Assembly: GCA_965262305.1 (NCBI GenBank) | Contig: CBDHEY010000004.1 | Location: 1,116,001 to 1,180,000, forward strand | DNA: 64,000 bases | Source: CBDHEY01 sp965262305 | GTDB lineage: Bacteria > Pseudomonadota > Gammaproteobacteria > Pseudomonadales > Cellvibrionaceae | Reading direction: 5' to 3' | In this document: piece by piece, positions 54,431 to 62,862 of the stretch | Position numbering within the stretch: the stretch's first letter is position 1 | Layout: the number at the start of each line of letters is the position of its first letter | Translations under genes and position numbers: made by a program | Notes under the pieces: model-generated | Told to the model about the DNA's origin: nothing | The model's database searches: none | The model's input: only the letters and a program-made list of their open reading frames with translations

Positions 54431-55000
54431 ATGGGTACCTATACTACCAATGATTTTCGCAGTGGGTTAAAAGTTTTATTGGACGGTGAGCCTTGCTCCA
54501 TTTTGGAGAACGAATTTGTAAAGCCTGGAAAAGGACAAGCTTTCAACCGTGTTCGTTTAAAAAACCTAAACACTGGGCGTGTTTGGGAGCGCACATTTAA
54601 GTCTGGCGAAAGTTTAGAAGGCGCGGATGTCATGGATACAGACATGGAATATCTCTACACAGATGGCGAATTCTGGCATTTTATGGAACCAAGTTCTTTT
54701 GAACAGCATCAAGCAGATGAAAAGGCCGTGGGTGAAGCAGCAAAATGGTTACGAGAGCAAGATACTGTCACTGTGACTCTCTATAATGGTTCCCCGCTAG
54801 CGGTAACACCGCCTAATCATGTTGAACTTGAAATTGTAGAAACTGATCCTGGGTTAAAAGGTGATACGGCACAAGGCGGTACCAAGCCGGCTACCTTATC
54901 AACCGGAGCTGTTGTCAAAGTCCCTCTATTTATTTCTCAAGGCGAAGTGATCAAGGTTGATACTCGAACAGGAGAATATCTAGGGCGAGCTTCAAAGTAA
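54431..55000 (+). CDS. efp: Elongation factor P
   Basis: 189 residues; relieves ribosome stalling at proline runs. Lys34 in FVKPGKGQAFNR is the site to be beta-lysylated by EpmA/EpmB, both encoded alongside. Three beta-barrel domains and the C-terminal GEVIKVDTRTGEYLGRA are standard. Confidence 0.97.
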   Translation: MGTYTTNDFRSGLKVLLDGEPCSILENEFVKPGKGQAFNRVRLKNLNTGRVWERTFKSGESLEGADVMDTDMEYLYTDGEFWHFMEPSSFEQHQADEKAVGEAAKWLREQDTVTVTLYNGSPLAVTPPNHVELEIVETDPGLKGDTAQGGTKPATLSTGAVVKVPLFISQGEVIKVDTRTGEYLGRASK

Positions 55001-55049
55001 AAAATCTTTCTAAGCTAGGTTGCTTTCTGAATTGAAGGAGCAATAGGCT

Positions 55050-55997
55050 TTGCCAAAGCCCTCCCTCTATTATCTAAAGGAACGCGCACAGCTCAATTCT
55101 GTTGTGCGTGATTACTTTGACCGTACCGGCGCGATAGAAATTGAAGTGCCGGTGTTGGGTGCTTGTTGTGTGACAGACCCTTATATTGAATCGATAGGGG
55201 TAAATCTAAAAAATCGCAGCTATTATCTTCAATCTTCCCCAGAATATTTTATTAAGCGTTTGTTGGCAAATTTCCCTCAGTCGATGTATTACCTGGGAAA
55301 GGCTTTCCGTCAAGACGAGAGTGGCGTTAAACATAATCCTGAATTTACGATGCTTGAGTGGTATCGTCCAGGTTTTAATGACCGTGATTTAATCGAAGAT
55401 GTTCTATCTCTTTTTCAATCACTAAAACCGAATCTGCCAGTCACAAAAAAAAGTTATCGTGAAATCTTTTATGAGACCTTTAAGTATGATCCACACAGAC
55501 TAAATGCTGAAGAACTAGAGGAAATTGCCAATCACTATCTTTCTTTCAGTTTTGAAAGTACCGAAAAGAATATTTGGTTAGATTTATTGTTTAGCCACTG
55601 TATCGAACCTAATATGCAAGCGGGCATAACCGTTGTCTACGACTATCCAGCAAGCCAAAGCGCGCTATCAAAGACACAAATTTTAAGTGATGGGATTGAA
55701 GTAGCAAAACGCTTCGAAATTTTTTGGGATGGTATAGAATTAGCCAATGGTTATTGGGAGTTAACGGACTCAAAGGTTCAGAAAAAACGATTCGACGAGG
55801 ACAATAGTACAAGGCTGAGGCTAGGACTTCCACAAATAGAAATTGATGAACTATTGTTGGATGCACTTGAGCAAGGTATTCCTGATTGCGCTGGTGTTGC
55901 TCTTGGTATGGATCGGTTGCTTATGTGTCTATACAGTGAAAACGATATTCGAAATATATTGCCATTCAATTTCAACCGGTTGAATAAAAATACTTAA
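55050..55997 (+). CDS. epmA: EF-P (R)-beta-lysine ligase
   Basis: 315 residues, a class II lysyl-tRNA synthetase-like catalytic domain without the anticodon-binding domain. Motif 2 region FRQDESGVKHNPEFTMLEWYRP and motif 3 GVALGMDRLLMCLY are intact. It attaches beta-lysine to Lys34 of EF-P. TTG start after GAAGGAG. Its last four bases overlap the convergent hydrolase gene. Confidence 0.95.
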   Translation: MPKPSLYYLKERAQLNSVVRDYFDRTGAIEIEVPVLGACCVTDPYIESIGVNLKNRSYYLQSSPEYFIKRLLANFPQSMYYLGKAFRQDESGVKHNPEFTMLEWYRPGFNDRDLIEDVLSLFQSLKPNLPVTKKSYREIFYETFKYDPHRLNAEELEEIANHYLSFSFESTEKNIWLDLLFSHCIEPNMQAGITVVYDYPASQSALSKTQILSDGIEVAKRFEIFWDGIELANGYWELTDSKVQKKRFDEDNSTRLRLGLPQIEIDELLLDALEQGIPDCAGVALGMDRLLMCLYSENDIRNILPFNFNRLNKNT

Positions 55998-57370
55998 TGA
56001 ATTGAGATTTTATCCAAAATCGATGAAAAGTTGTCTTCCATCGGATAATGTGATTTCGTCCAACCAAGTCTAACAATCACTATTCTTTCTGATGGAAAAA
56101 TCATGACATATTGTTTTCGGTTACCGGACATTAAAAAAGCATCTTTTGGCAATTTTGGCCAACGGTGTTTTTCGCCTTGATTTAGCCAAAATTGGTAACC
56201 GTAATTATGGTAGTTTTCACTATTGTTAGGTTGGCTAGCTTGCTTTACCCATTCTTCATCAAGAATTGTTTGTTCATTCACTTTTCCTTGTTCAGCCATT
56301 AACATACCTAATCGAGCCCAATCTCGCGCTGACCCATAAATGTAAGAACTTCCCACGAATACACCACTTGGATCCGGTTCGAATATGGTGTGATACATTC
56401 CAAGAGGTTCAAAAATTTCATTGTAAAGAAAATTTACGCTATCTATTGGGCTTCCGCCGAGTTGTTCCTGCATCCAGCGTTGAAGCAGGTTTGTAGTACC
56501 AGAAGAATAGGAATAGTGCTCGCCAGGAATGTTCTTCAGTGATTTTTTAATCGCCACGTCTGACGCGCTATAAGAGTAAAAGAGCATTTTTGTAACATCG
56601 CTTCCGGGTTGATAAAATTCATCGAAATTTAGTCCGGATGTCATGGTTAATAAGTGAAGAAGCGAAATGTTTTTTCTATCATCGTTTCGCCATTCATCAA
56701 ATAAATCGTTTTGGGTTAGGTCAACCATTCTTAGTTGTTGCATCCGTCCTAACATAATCGCCGTAACACTTTTTCCCATCGACCAGCCCAGTAGTGGGGT
56801 ATTATAAGAAATACCCGGAGCGTAAGATTCGGCGATAAGTTGGCCATTTTTAACGACTGCAAGTGCTCGAGTGTCATAGCCTTTTTCGTTATCTGTCGAC
56901 AAGATTTGATCTAGTTTTTGTTGTAATTCACGATCAATCGTCTCGACGATTTCACCAATCGGCCAATGATCATTCGGTTGAATGCGATTTACTAAACTGG
57001 GATCAAATGCTTGATCTAATTTGGTGTTATCACCATTTCTACTATCAATAAAAAGCGAGCAGCCCAAGCCATCTCTGTAGTATGCGGAGCTTGTTTCAAT
57101 ATTCAAAAATGAAGCATCGACACGTTTTTGTTCTATATCGTAGTACAAATCAAGTAATTTATTCGCAGGGGAATAGGATGCCAGGTCATCTAGAATTTTT
57201 GCTTCATCAAAGCCGCTAATAAACTTGGCAGAACACGCAAGTTTTGCTCCCATACCTGCAGAGACCTTCATCGCCGAATGCAGTTGCCAGAGCGAAAAAC
57301 CTAAGAAAAAAGGCGGGATTACTGCAAACAGTAAAGTGCAAATCGCAATTATCAGTACGGCTTTTTTCAT
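55994..57370 (-). CDS. Membrane-anchored serine hydrolase, beta-lactamase (class C) family
   Basis: 458 residues with an N-terminal signal anchor (about 3-30) and a class C beta-lactamase/esterase domain: nucleophile in LGWSMGKSVTAIMLG (SxxK), GEHYSYSSGTTNLLQRWM (Tyr motif), and a late SGNRKQYVMIFPS in place of KTG. Probably a peptidase, esterase or 6-aminohexanoate-type hydrolase; not an obvious antibiotic resistance enzyme. Convergent with epmA. Confidence 0.83.
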   Translation of the reverse strand: MKKAVLIIAICTLLFAVIPPFFLGFSLWQLHSAMKVSAGMGAKLACSAKFISGFDEAKILDDLASYSPANKLLDLYYDIEQKRVDASFLNIETSSAYYRDGLGCSLFIDSRNGDNTKLDQAFDPSLVNRIQPNDHWPIGEIVETIDRELQQKLDQILSTDNEKGYDTRALAVVKNGQLIAESYAPGISYNTPLLGWSMGKSVTAIMLGRMQQLRMVDLTQNDLFDEWRNDDRKNISLLHLLTMTSGLNFDEFYQPGSDVTKMLFYSYSASDVAIKKSLKNIPGEHYSYSSGTTNLLQRWMQEQLGGSPIDSVNFLYNEIFEPLGMYHTIFEPDPSGVFVGSSYIYGSARDWARLGMLMAEQGKVNEQTILDEEWVKQASQPNNSENYHNYGYQFWLNQGEKHRWPKLPKDAFLMSGNRKQYVMIFPSERIVIVRLGWTKSHYPMEDNFSSILDKISIH

Positions 57371-57484
57371 TAGTCAAAAAGTCCCACTACTAGTAAATAA
57401 AATAAGCGGTATTTGACTACAAACAGGTGAACTAAATCAAATAATCAGTTTACTAATTAGATATGTCTAACAAATTAATCTCTA

Positions 57485-57811
57485 TTACGGTGTTTTTTTC
57501 ATATTACGAACACGTAGGAAAATAAAGATTAAGGCGATAAAGGTGATTGATAACGAGACTGGAAACCCTGCGTATGTGATAAAAAAGCCTGAGTATTTAA
57601 TGGCGTAACCCAAAACAGTTAATAGAAGTATAATTGCAGTTGTTAAGCGCAAAAAATCACAGGTTTTACTTGGGTTACCATAATAAATAGCCAAGCCAAT
57701 AGTTCCACACAAAGCTAGCCAAAAAACGCTTATTAATACAGAACCTTCAAATCCTCCGGTGATGGATAAAAGCATAGTGAGGGATAAGGTTGCTGGAGTT
57801 CCCCAGGTCAC
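57485..57811 (-). CDS. Small hydrophobic membrane protein, possibly a remnant
   Basis: 108 residues with four hydrophobic segments and a basic end (RVRNMKKTP). GTG start. The same frame is open further upstream (VTHYSPDNHLIELYAEWEAV before the GTG), without a better start, suggesting that it may be the C-terminal end of a larger membrane protein, for example a PepSY-type protein of a siderophore locus. This is supported only by its position after a broken TonB receptor. Confidence 0.4.
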   Translation of the reverse strand: MTWGTPATLSLTMLLSITGGFEGSVLISVFWLALCGTIGLAIYYGNPSKTCDFLRLTTAIILLLTVLGYAIKYSGFFITYAGFPVSLSITFIALIFIFLRVRNMKKTP

Positions 57812-57833
57812 CGCTTCCCACTCAGCATAAAGT

Positions 57834-58113
57834 TCAATTAAATGGTTGTCGGGTGAATAGTGGGTTACTCAATGATAAGGCGTGGCGCTCCAGAAATTCT
57901 TCTGCTGTAATTATCGAAAGCGAGCGCGGTGTTTCTAAAAGTGGGATTTCTGATTCCGTTGCACTTAATGTTGAAGGCTCTCCTACTGCTTCGACCTCTT
58001 CAATTATTTCATCAATATTGGTGTTCTCAGCATTAGCCTTAAGCACGCCAATGGCCGTCGCCGCAACTGAAGCGCTAAATAAATATCTACGTATATATAC
58101 CCCAAAAAAATAA
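57834..58113 (-). pseudogene. Truncated TonB-dependent receptor (N-terminal fragment)
   Basis: The reverse-strand frame reads a signal peptide, RRYLFSASVAATAIGVLKANA, followed by a siderophore-receptor-style start: SEIPLLETPRSLSIITAEEFLERHALSL, the beginning of a plug domain. It then ends at a stop near 57834, and no barrel follows. There is no ATG at the front; an ATA occupies the position where the start codon would be (before RRYLF). The usual receptor is 650-800 residues, so over 85% is missing. Confidence 0.55.
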
Positions 58114-58763
58114 GCGAAAACCTAATAAACTTTTATATTGATGCAAATAATATAGATTCGTATTTATATTTGTAATAATGAATGCAATAAATTTATATGA
58201 TGGGGTAAAAGGGATTTGCGTCATGAGTAGGGTGGACCGTAATTTGATTTGTATTAAGTGCGGGGCAGGAGGAAGTTGATACTGGTTAAAAGCTGTTTGA
58301 AACACCTAGAAATATTGGTTGCGGGGTTAAATGGTAAAAGTAGTCCGCCTTCTTAAATAAATTTCGAGCTTTGATGAAAAATGCTTGCAGTTACGTTTAC
58401 TACTTTGAACGACCATTAAAATATTAAATTAAGTGATTGAAATAAATTTTTCAGCTTTATCAATTAGTCTTTTATACGGCCAAGATCAGTAGAACTATTC
58501 TCTTGATCAGTTTATTATTCGCTAAGTTATTGAAATTAAAAGAATAGATAATTTTGATCAAGGGAAAGCAAAAGTTTCAATACTCCACTGTTCTCTTGTT
58601 ATCAAAATATATCAACCGAAGACTCACATCTAACTAGTTGTTTTTATTGATAAAAAGCTTTAGTGATTGTCACTATTTATGTTGATCAAGAGAACGGCGA
58701 TAAGTGGAACGAGTCTATTGATTAAACTGTTAGTGGCACCACTATGGTATTGCACCACCACCT
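58114..58763. other. AT-rich region at the left edge of the cassette array
   Basis: About 650 bases without a credible gene. It contains a 12-base perfect inverted repeat (TTCTCTTGATCA at 58498-58509, TGATCAAGAGAA at 58683-58694) with a related copy at 58591-58605. An integron integrase gene or attI site would be expected about here, but I see neither clearly; GTTAG at 58729 could be the left recombination point of the first cassette. Confidence 0.5.
58498..58694. repeat. Inverted repeat pair TTCTCTTGATCA / TGATCAAGAGAA
   Basis: Two perfect 12-base arms 173 bases apart, with a third degenerate copy (TTCTCTTGTTATCAA, 58591-58605) between. Could be ends of a small non-coding element or binding sites; nature unknown. 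Confidence 0.45.
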
Positions 58764-59135
58764 ATGATTAACTTAGTAGTTATACTCCATTTTCAGCAGA
58801 TAGTTGAAGTTGCTGTGAGATTTTATTCGAACCTGGGTTTGCCCGTATTTTCAGGTAAAGAAATTAGCATGGAAAAGGTCGGTCTCAGAGCATTATGCGT
58901 CTAGTGTGGATGGTTATCGTTTTTGAGATATATCCTCTAAAAGAGGATCGAGTTGACACCAACTACTAGATGTTCGTTTGGGCTTCGAAATTGCATACGA
59001 GTCGATGGTTATATGTCCGGAAATTTCCGAGCTGGGGGGTACTGTTGTAACAGACCTCCGTATGACAGCCCTTGGGGGCGAAGAGCTGTAATCAAAGATC
59101 CAGACGGACATACTCAATTGAAGCTATGTTTGTAA
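58764..59135 (+). pseudogene. Decayed VOC/glyoxalase-family gene
   Basis: Three-frame reading recovers a VOC protein: from ATG 58764, INLVVI then VRFYSNLGLPVFSG; in another frame SEHYASSVDGYRFEIYPLKEDRVD; then LGFEIAYES, SELGGTVVTDL; and finally WGRRAVIKDPDGHTQLKL to the TAA at 59133. At least three frame changes and internal stops break it. Followed at once by an attC-like site, so it is the leftmost visible cassette gene. Confidence 0.75.
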
Positions 59136-59145
59136 AAATGGCACT

Positions 59146-59281
59146 TAACAAAGCCATCTTGCATCGCCAGCAAGCTGGCTGGACAAATTTTACGTTGGTT
59201 CGTTGCATGTGCATTTAACGATTACGCTAACACAAATCGCTCCACTGAAGCAAATTTGCCGCAAGATTGGCGAGCGTTATG
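59146..59281 (+). repeat. attC site 1 (cassette recombination site)
   Basis: Begins TAACAA and ends GCGTTATG. The two ends are imperfectly complementary (GCCA-TCTTGC on the left with GCAAGATTGGC on the right). About 136 bases, follows the VOC pseudogene. Confidence 0.7.
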
Positions 59282-59639
59282 TGGCAAAAGTCTGAATTTT
59301 CGCTATGAGTTAAATAAAGCGTATAGCCTTCGTAACATTTAGTTTTCTTCCTTCTTCTGTCCCACTTGGTTAAGTAAAAAGCTTTGCTCTTTACTTTTTC
59401 AGTCTTCGTAAGTTAAAAACGTGTCATAAACTTTTGCTAAGAGGAACTTATGCTAAATATGTTTAGCCTTGGTTGGGCGCGTGATTCTACATTAATAGTT
59501 TCGCTCTCCGATGCCCTTAAGTTGGTTTGGTGGGGTGGTTAGCGTTTACTTTTTGCGGGCACTAAAAGTTTTTGGGTTGCCTGAAAAAATCGCGCTTCGG
59601 TATGACTGCGTTGTAGCAATGGTTTGTACTGTAGCAACA
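59282..59639 (+). other. Cassette without an evident gene
   Basis: About 360 bases between attC 1 and attC 2. The longest methionine-started forward frame I see is 30 codons (near 59450-59542). A hairpin AAGTAAAAAGC/GCTCTTTACTT (near 59372-59398) followed by T's resembles a terminator. Possibly a non-coding or promoter cassette, or a dead one. Confidence 0.5.
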
Positions 59640-59726
59640 TAACCAACATAATGCAAACACTGCGGGGCTGCGCCCCTCCGTTGTGGACGCCGCTACAGCG
59701 GCGCCGTTACGATCTTGGGCAGTTAT
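59640..59726 (+). repeat. attC site 2
   Basis: Starts CATAACC, ends AGTTATG (complementary outer arms CATAAC/GTTATG), with an inner GGGGCTGCGCCCC palindrome. Slightly divergent from the other sites, which begin TAACAA. Confidence 0.6.
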
Positions 59727-59742
59727 GTGTAACCTAGAGAGT

Positions 59743-59899
59743 ATGGAATTTCAATCGAATACAGATCTATTTGAGACAATTGAGAAGGCTAACAACGTAG
59801 TCTTTCATCGAATCTGGAAGCGACGTAGCCAGCGAATTGCTCGCGGAAGGCATGTCGAGCTTAAATGGTCTTACTGATGGCTGGGCCTTATTAGCTTGA
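59743..59899 (+). pseudogene. Frameshifted small cassette gene
   Basis: ATG at 59743 reads MEFQSNTDLFETIEKANNVVFHRIWKR and loses sense; a neighbouring frame then gives EGMSSLNGLTDGWALLA and a stop at 59899. Joined by one frameshift near 59845, these form a protein of about 50 residues. I do not know its function. Confidence 0.45.
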
Positions 59900-60021
59900 G
59901 TCAATAAATTCGGCGCAACAAAAATTACGGCGAGACTAATTCTCACAGTGCAGTTAAAGCGCCGAGCTAAATAAAATTCAAAGTGCAGTGTATAAGGTGG
60001 TGCATCGTGCGTACAAACACA

Positions 60022-60099
60022 TAACAAAGTTGTTAAGTTAACTTCGCGCCTTCGGCGCCGGACGCTCGAAAGCCTCGCGCCGGTTGCTTGCGGCGTTAC
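60022..60099 (+). repeat. attC site 3
   Basis: TAACAA to GCGTTAC, about 78 bases, with a GCGCCTTCGGCGC hairpin and GCGCCGG repeats inside. Typical short attC. Confidence 0.8.
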
Positions 60100-60136
60100 A
60101 TTTACAGACGGAAGTTATTGGAGAATATTTTCAAGT

Positions 60137-60686
60137 ATGAAAAAGTTAGGATTGGGTAAAATTTCAGTCCTAAGCTCAAAGAAAGATCTCTGTAACTCGA
60201 CCAAGCTGTCCATTATGAGAAGTTATGGTTTAACTTCATATTCTTCATGGTTTGTTCATTGCAGTGGTCTTCGTTTACTTTTTTTCAAAGTAGTCAGGAG
60301 TTTAGCTGGGCTATTTTGGTCTGGCAATCGTTTCGTTTTTCTTTATATTTATATTTGCGCAAATTATATTAAACGGTATAAAGTTTAAAGGTCTTTGTGC
60401 ACCCTCGGAAAACGGAAGCTTTATCGGTGAGCATCGGTTCAAATTCGATGACGAAGCGATTCATACGGAGGGTAATGGGTATAAGGCCTCTCATGATTGG
60501 CGCGTCGTGAAACGTATAAATAAAACAGACGAAGCAATATATCTTTTTCTCGACAATGCATATGCCTATATATTTCCTCTGTCTCAAATTGCTGATGTTG
60601 ATTCATTTTATAGCTATATAAACTCAAGAATAAATGTAACAAAAAGCTCAGAAGTGGCTCATCTGACGAGGATGAGTCTCGCCTAA
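60137..60686 (+). pseudogene. Decayed YcxB-like membrane protein gene
   Basis: The frame 60306-60686 is open after a TAG with no start codon and reads GLAIVSFFFIFIFAQIIL (membrane helix) then IGEHRFKFDDEAIHTEGNGYKASHDWRVVKRIN and AYAYIFPLSQI, the pattern of YcxB-family proteins. The upstream part (VHYEKLWFNFIFFMV) sits in a different frame. Frameshifts therefore disrupt the N-terminal half. The 3' end overlaps the next partial gene. Confidence 0.55.
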
Positions 60687-61057
60687 TCTACCTATTAGAT
60701 TACTTGGCGTTGGAAATGCATCGAGTCAAGCCTGATGGAGGCTATGATGGTGTCGAAATTCCAGAGAATGATTATCCTGCTATTCGCAAGGCGGCTGAGC
60801 AAAGGTTTCCTAACTGGGGCTACTACAACACAGCCAAGGATGTCACGGAGAGCGTGGCTGAATCAGAAGTAGTCACTGGAGACGCTATCGATGACATAAC
60901 GGATATAGTCAATGACTTAAAAATGGTTATGTGGTCATACCAAAACGAGAATGAAACAAACGCATTGTGGCATTTACATGACAGCTACCTTGGTCATTGG
61001 CGTTGGCACATGCGTAATTTACAGGTCTATTTGCACTGCCTAGCCAATGAGATTTAA
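60614..61057 (+). pseudogene. DUF5063-like gene lacking its N-terminus
   Basis: Open frame from just after a TAG (60611-60613) to 61057. From about 60650 it reads SSDEDESRLIYLLDYLALEMH, then FPNWGYYNTAKDVTESVAESEVVTGDAIDDITDIVNDLKMVMW and LHDSYLGHWRWHMRNLQVYLH, the DUF5063 pattern. About the first 30-40 residues of the family are missing and no ATG precedes; only a TTG at 60704 or ATG at 60716 could start a shortened 117- or 113-residue product. Possibly still expressed in short form. Confidence 0.6.
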
Positions 61058-61063
61058 AACGTA

Positions 61064-61190
61064 TAACAAGTTTATTAACCATCGCCACTTCGTGGCTGGA
61101 CAGTCAAAGCGCTGCTTCTTTTGTGCATTTGCTTCGCAAATTATCGCACAAAAGCTTCATCACTTTGCCTGCCGGTTATAAAGGCGTTAG
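61064..61190 (+). repeat. attC site 4
   Basis: TAACAA to GCGTTAG, about 127 bases. Contains a CTTTTGTGC/GCACAAAAG inverted repeat and GTGGCTGGAC near the left arm. Confidence 0.85.
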
Positions 61191-61203
61191 GGTATATCAT
61201 TAA

Positions 61204-61563
61204 ATGAGAAATAATATGAAATTTATTGTTGTGTTTTTAGTTTTAACTTTTAGTTTAAGTACTAATGCGAGTCGCATTACAGGAAAAATAGAAAATATTT
61301 CTATTTCTGGGTTTTCAGGAGGTAAGGCTCTCATATTGGTTAAAGCTAATGGTGCTGTTGAAGGGAGCAAACCCACGTGCTCGACAAATACTAATTATAA
61401 TTTTGCTTTTAACGGTAGTACGGATGAAGGAAAGGCAATGTATAGTGCAATCTTGGCAGCTCAATCTGCGGGTAAAGAAATTTACCTTAATGGTTCAGGT
61501 TCTTGTAGTACTGACCTTTACGAAACGCTTGAGACGTTAGCTCAAGTTGTTACACAGCCCTAA
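61204..61563 (+). CDS. Small secreted cassette protein
   Basis: 119 residues from ATG 61204 (or 115 from ATG 61216) with a clean signal peptide ending NAS near residue 23. The mature part is small with two cysteines (GSKPTCSTNTNY and GSGSCSTDLYETL) that could form a disulfide. No family recognised with certainty. Its TAA stop is the first triplet of the following attC, a usual cassette arrangement. Confidence 0.75.
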   Translation: MRNNMKFIVVFLVLTFSLSTNASRITGKIENISISGFSGGKALILVKANGAVEGSKPTCSTNTNYNFAFNGSTDEGKAMYSAILAAQSAGKEIYLNGSGSCSTDLYETLETLAQVVTQP

Positions 61564-61645
61564 CAAGTTTGTCAAACTTCGCTACACACCTTCGGTGTTT
61601 CGCTGGACTCCCTCCTGCGTCGGTCGCCGTTTACAAAAACGTTAT
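61561..61645 (+). repeat. attC site 5
   Basis: TAACAA (overlapping the preceding stop codon) to ACGTTAT, about 85 bases, with a CACCTTCGGTG hairpin at the centre. Confidence 0.8.
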
Positions 61646-61755
61646 TGGGCTCTTTCTTTTAGTTAATTCTTTCGAGTTTGTGCTAAGCCCAAAGAAATAT
61701 TTTTAGCCAAGTATTCCACTTTTCAAATGTAAAATAAAATTCATAATCGGCAGGT

Positions 61756-61941
61756 TTGTTCGTGGTGCTTTCGTTCACTTCGGCTAACGTTGCTGTACTT
61801 TTCTTCGTACTTTGGTCTGCCAATCAGCTAATGCAATTTGTCTTCAAAATCGGTATCCTTAACCCTATTTATCGGGCGGTGTGCTTCGCTTTCGCTACGC
61901 AAACTTTCTTCGTAGTAAAACCAACGTATCGCCTGCAATAA
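61756..61941 (+). CDS. Small hydrophobic cassette reading frame
   Basis: 61 codons from TTG 61756, with several hydrophobic stretches (VVLSFTSANVAVLFFVLW, FKIGILNPIYRAVCFAFA). The TAA stop overlaps the start of attC 6, as for the previous cassette, which supports it being real, but the lack of ATG and low complexity leave doubt. Confidence 0.4.
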   Translation: MFVVLSFTSANVAVLFFVLWSANQLMQFVFKIGILNPIYRAVCFAFATQTFFVVKPTYRLQ

Positions 61942-62025
61942 CAAACAAATCAGCCCAAGTCGCCGGCTTCGCCGTCAAGGATTCGCAAAAGCGTTGCTTT
62001 TGCTCACCGGCTATTTAGGCGTTAT
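61939..62025 (+). repeat. attC site 6
   Basis: TAACAA to GCGTTAT, about 87 bases, with GCCGGCTTCGCCGTC at the centre-left. Confidence 0.85.
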
Positions 62026-62045
62026 GTGTAAACTAGGATTCGCAA

Positions 62046-62408
62046 ATGGGAAATACAGTTTGGATCTTGAGTGAAAGTGAAGATTCTGATGATTGGGATC
62101 ATACTTTCATTTTGAAATTTGAAAAGTCCTTGAATAAATTGTCAAAGGAAATCGACGTTGGAAAAATCAGCGATTATTATGATAATTCCATTTTGTCTGA
62201 GGAGTTTGGTGTTGAAGTTGAACCAAATTTAACGGACCCGAATGAATTAGAAAAAGTACTATCTTCCTTAATTTCAGCGATAAACGAAGGGAAATCGGAG
62301 AAGTTAAAAAATGAGATTTCTGTGATTGAAGAGCTAAAAGATTGTCTGTCTAAGACTATAGCGGCGAAAAACAGGGGAGAAAAGGTTCGTGTTGCGATTG
62401 TGCCGTAG
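62046..62408 (+). CDS. Small acidic cassette protein, unknown function
   Basis: 120 residues, no signal peptide, rich in Glu, Asp and Lys (SESEDSDDWDHTF at the start, IDVGKISDYYDNSILSEEFGVEVEPN in the middle, helical KSEKLKNEISVIEELKDCL near the end). Cytosolic by appearance; an immunity-type or regulatory role is possible but unsupported. ATG at 62046 lies 21 bases after the attC end. Confidence 0.7.
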   Translation: MGNTVWILSESEDSDDWDHTFILKFEKSLNKLSKEIDVGKISDYYDNSILSEEFGVEVEPNLTDPNELEKVLSSLISAINEGKSEKLKNEISVIEELKDCLSKTIAAKNRGEKVRVAIVP

Positions 62409-62416
62409 AATACGCA

Positions 62417-62514
62417 TAACAATGCAATCTACAGGACGTCCACTGCGTCGCTTAAAGTGTGCTTAAATAGCACACTTTAAGCAACTCCGTTCCCGCCCGT
62501 AATTGCGGCGTTAT
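62417..62514 (+). repeat. attC site 7
   Basis: TAACAA to GCGTTAT, about 98 bases. Its variable loop is a perfect 13-base-pair palindrome, GCTTAAAGTGTGC/GCACACTTTAAGC. Confidence 0.88.
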
Positions 62515-62525
62515 GTGAATCCAAT

Positions 62526-62840
62526 ATGAAGTATATAATCGTTACGATCTTGGTAGTTTTGATTGGTGGGTGTGCTACCTGCATAGCGGATAAAGAAAAT
62601 TTCGAAGCGGAATTGATTGCGAACTTAAAACTAGGTGATAGTAAAGAAAAAATCATTTTATTCATTAAAAAAATGAAATGGGATTGGGGTTACAGTCCAA
62701 TAACAGGTTTCACGATCTCTGATCCTAGTGAGGGTTGTGAAAAAGGGGGGACGCAAATAAAAATATTCGTAGATAGTGAGGAGCGGTTCTTAAGTTACGA
62801 GATTAAGCAATTTACGGATGTCGAAGTTTGGTTACCTTAA
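62526..62840 (+). CDS. Small cassette lipoprotein
   Basis: 104 residues. Signal peptide KYIIVTILVVLIGGC with lipobox LIGGC (Cys16), then a small alpha-beta domain (AELIANLKLGDSKEKIILFIKKM, YSPITGFTISDPSEGCEKGG, YEIKQFTDVEVWLP). The layout recalls small BamE-like lipoproteins but I cannot name a family. ATG 62526 lies 11 bases after attC 7. Confidence 0.72.
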   Translation: MKYIIVTILVVLIGGCATCIADKENFEAELIANLKLGDSKEKIILFIKKMKWDWGYSPITGFTISDPSEGCEKGGTQIKIFVDSEERFLSYEIKQFTDVEVWLP

Positions 62841-62862
62841 CTATGCAAAAACTACTATCACA

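Noticed and set aside
55994..57370. Antibiotic-resistance beta-lactamase
   Set aside because: The fold family matches, but the third motif is not KTG and the membrane anchor and context fit a general serine hydrolase.
57790..58113. Plus-strand 107-codon frame with a signal-like end
   Set aside because: The opposite strand gives a recognisable TonB receptor start, so this is its shadow.
60137..60388. 83-codon frame starting MKKLGLGKISV
   Set aside because: YcxB-like sequence is read in other frames across this interval; this frame probably results from the frameshifts.
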